A stretch of DNA of 64,000 nt, taken from Mycobacterium haemophilum DSM 44634 (GTDB lineage Bacteria > Actinomycetota > Actinomycetes > Mycobacteriales > Mycobacteriaceae). The position numbers were made by a program, and so were the translations under genes. The stretch is from NCBI RefSeq assembly GCF_000340435.2, contig NZ_CP011883.2, positions 62,001 through 126,000 on the forward strand, given 5' to 3'. This document shows, in pieces, positions 62,722 through 64,000 of the stretch. Every line of letters begins with the position of its first letter. The stretch's first letter is position 1. A model generated the notes under the pieces. It searched no databases. It saw only the letters and a list, made by a program, of their open reading frames with translations, and was not told where the DNA came from.

Positions 62722-62805
62722 GGGTTTGTTAGGCAGGTCATCGCTGAGGCGGCGGTGACTAACTATTCGACTGCCGAGGCCAACAACGTCAAGGCCTTTA
62801 ATTCA
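62722..62805 (+). pseudogene. C-terminal fossil of a PE gene (unit 2)
   Basis: The frame reads GFVRQVIAEAAVTNYSTAEA then NNVKAFNS. YSTAE (62764-62778) is the YxxxE export motif. Together with the preceding helix VIAEAAVTNY this is the end of a PE protein without its beginning, 48 bp ahead of the second PPE frame. Confidence 0.65.
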
Positions 62806-62852
62806 ACGAGGGGCCATCATCGTTACGAACCGGAAGGACAGCGGGCAAACAG

Positions 62853-63326
62853 ATGCAACTCAGGGGCTTCTCACCGGAGGAAATCTCCGGCAACATGTAT
62901 GCCGGCCCGGTTCTCAGCCGATGTATAGCGCCTTCCAGCAGTGGCAGTGGGTGTTCTCCAAGTGGGATCAGCTGGCTCGCTCATGTGCGCGAGAGCTCCG
63001 GCAGTTGCAAGAGTTATGGTCAGGTCCGTCGGCGGTACAGGTGGCTGCGAGGGTCAAAAAATTTCAAGAGTGGCTGGAATGCCATGACTGACGCGATCTG
63101 GGCAATCCGTGACCAAGCCAAGGAGCTCGCGGACGCCTACGAGAGTGCGTACCGAAGCGTGGTGCCTCCCAAGACGATCGCCACCAACCGTGCTGAGAAG
63201 CGGGCGCTGCTGGCGATCAACTCGATCGGTTTATTTGACCAGGACATCGCGGAGCTCGACGACCTGTACATGCAGTATGGGGGCGAGGATGAAGCTGTGA
63301 TGCTGAACTATGCCGATGCGGGTTGA
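62853..63326 (+). pseudogene. Frameshifted PPE-family gene (unit 2)
   Basis: The start MQLRGFSPEEISGNMYAGP is PPE-like (SPEE). Then a base is missing and the true text continues one frame over as GSQPMYSAFQQWQWVFSKWD, LWSGPSAVQVAARVKKFQEW, up to about 63090. A second shift restores the first frame (MTDAIWAIRDQAKELADAYE, VPPKTIATNRAEKRALLAIN). The protein then ends early at YADAG. Two indels plus a 3' truncation make it inactive. Confidence 0.8.
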
Positions 63327-63777
63327 TCGACGAGTGTGTGATGATGCCACGCCCAACCAGACTGATCAGGTGAGGAGCCGTGCACCGGTCCGTGCGAGCT
63401 GCACCCCTATCCTGGTCGAGTGTGTGTCGGCAACTAGGTGCGACGATTTTGGTCGGCCCGGCACGATCGCTGAGGGATACCACTCCGCACCGCCGGTGCT
63501 GGCAGTAGGAAAGCGGGCCATTAAACGCATACTTGCGCCGTCGATCACGAACGGCGTTTAGCGCAGGTGCACAACGCTTCTCGCTGACCATATCCGTCGA
63601 ACTCATATGGGATCCTGGTGCGGGGATCATCAAACCGGGAGTCCACCATCGGCTGAGCCGCCGCCTCATTCGCGCTCGTGGCTCGCCGAGCGTAGCTGGC
63701 ATCGGTTTTGACGTCCGGTGCTTCGGCGGTGTGCGCGTCCTCTTGCGTGGTGGGCTGCCCGCATTGAATGATCGGCC
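63327..63777. other. Intergenic region with no recognised gene
   Basis: About 450 bp. Short open frames only. GGCATCGGTTTTGACG (63698 on) copies the element after prpD at 61028. Confidence 0.4.
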
Positions 63778-64000
63778 ATGCGCAAAGACCGCGGCAGCAA
63801 CCGATGGGAACTAGTCACCTGCGCGCTGGCCGGACACGTCACTTACCAGCCGGACGACGCGGCACTCGCTGACGGGCTCAGCGGCAACACCGGGCTGGGT
63901 GAAGTGTGGCGCTGCTTGCGGTGCGCAGAGTTCATCCTCGGCGAGCCACACGGCCGCGGCCGCTCGGAATGCGCGCCGATGATCATGCGTGGCAAGGCGT
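63778..64000 (+). CDS. DUF2127-family membrane protein (N-terminal part; continues beyond window)
   Basis: From ATG 63778 the frame is open to the window end: MRKDRGSNRWELVTCALAGH, LADGLSGNTGLGEVWRCLRC, EFILGEPHGRGRSECAPMIM. The Cys-rich N-terminal module (CALAGH...WRCLRC...FILG) is the usual start of DUF2127 integral membrane proteins; membrane helices are expected after the edge. Function is unknown. Confidence 0.75.
   Translation, partial: MRKDRGSNRWELVTCALAGHVTYQPDDAALADGLSGNTGLGEVWRCLRCAEFILGEPHGRGRSECAPMIMRGKA

Noticed and set aside
1..64000. CRISPR arrays, rRNA and tRNA genes
   Set aside because: No regularly spaced direct repeats and no cloverleaf or rRNA-like sequence were noticed on either strand.

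Overview
The window is from a high-GC actinobacterium and almost certainly a slow-growing Mycobacterium. Positions 1-18,000 follow the oriC-proximal order of M. tuberculosis (Rv0042c to Rv0058): MarR, GntR, F420-type oxidoreductase, Rv0045c-like hydrolase, ino1, PadR, DUF1707 protein, DUF5318 protein, ponA1, GT87 membrane protein, DJ-1/PfpI protein, rpsF-ssb-rpsR-rplI, dnaB. DnaB carries a small class 3 intein much like the one I remember from M. leprae. Together with PPE proteins reduced to the bare PPE domain and many deleted genes, this makes me favour the M. leprae / M. haemophilum branch. That species guess is an inference.

Layout. (1) 1-8,400: mostly minus-strand metabolic and regulatory genes, with a polar amino-acid ABC system whose binding protein and permease are fused. 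(2) 8,489-18,013: plus-strand cell-wall, ribosomal and replication block. A strong terminator follows rplI, and a DnaA-box-like cluster precedes dnaB. (3) 18,014-30,450: accessory region with gene remnants, a methyltransferase, a CynX/NimT-type exporter with a divergent GntR regulator, a mazEF7-like toxin-antitoxin, a DsbA-like lipoprotein, two small PE/PPE pairs, and a CoA-transferase/cyclase operon with a divergent LysR regulator. (4) 30,494-36,570: a two-gene operon of very large proteins (ATP-grasp plus alpha-E; transglutaminase plus DUF2126) that looks like an uncharacterised peptide-modification system. (5) 36,649-49,160: homologues of Rv0078, Rv0077c, Rv0073, Rv0072 and icd2 in reversed order and orientation relative to M. 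tuberculosis, which indicates an inversion. This block also holds a histidine acid phosphatase, a previously hidden metallothionein gene, a broken DUF5134 gene and an IS5-type transposase. (6) 49,298-56,214: acyl-CoA dehydrogenase, deacetylase, GH6 cellulase, an antigen-85-fold esterase, and a copper locus in which the chaperone and operators survive but the P-type ATPase is internally deleted. (7) 56,593-64,000: heavily decayed DNA (antiporter and SDR remnants fused by deletion, N-truncated prpD), then a tandem duplication of a PE/PPE unit in which both PE genes are reduced to C-terminal fossils.

The most rewarding items are the small Cys-rich metallothionein (40,624-40,740, minus) with a copper-type operator embedded in a consensus promoter and an apparently leaderless start; the second, partly decayed copper locus with two operators of the same geometry; the class 3 DnaB intein; the large ATP-grasp/transglutaminase operon; and the PE fossils that keep the YxxxE secretion motif. 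No rRNA, tRNA or CRISPR array was seen.
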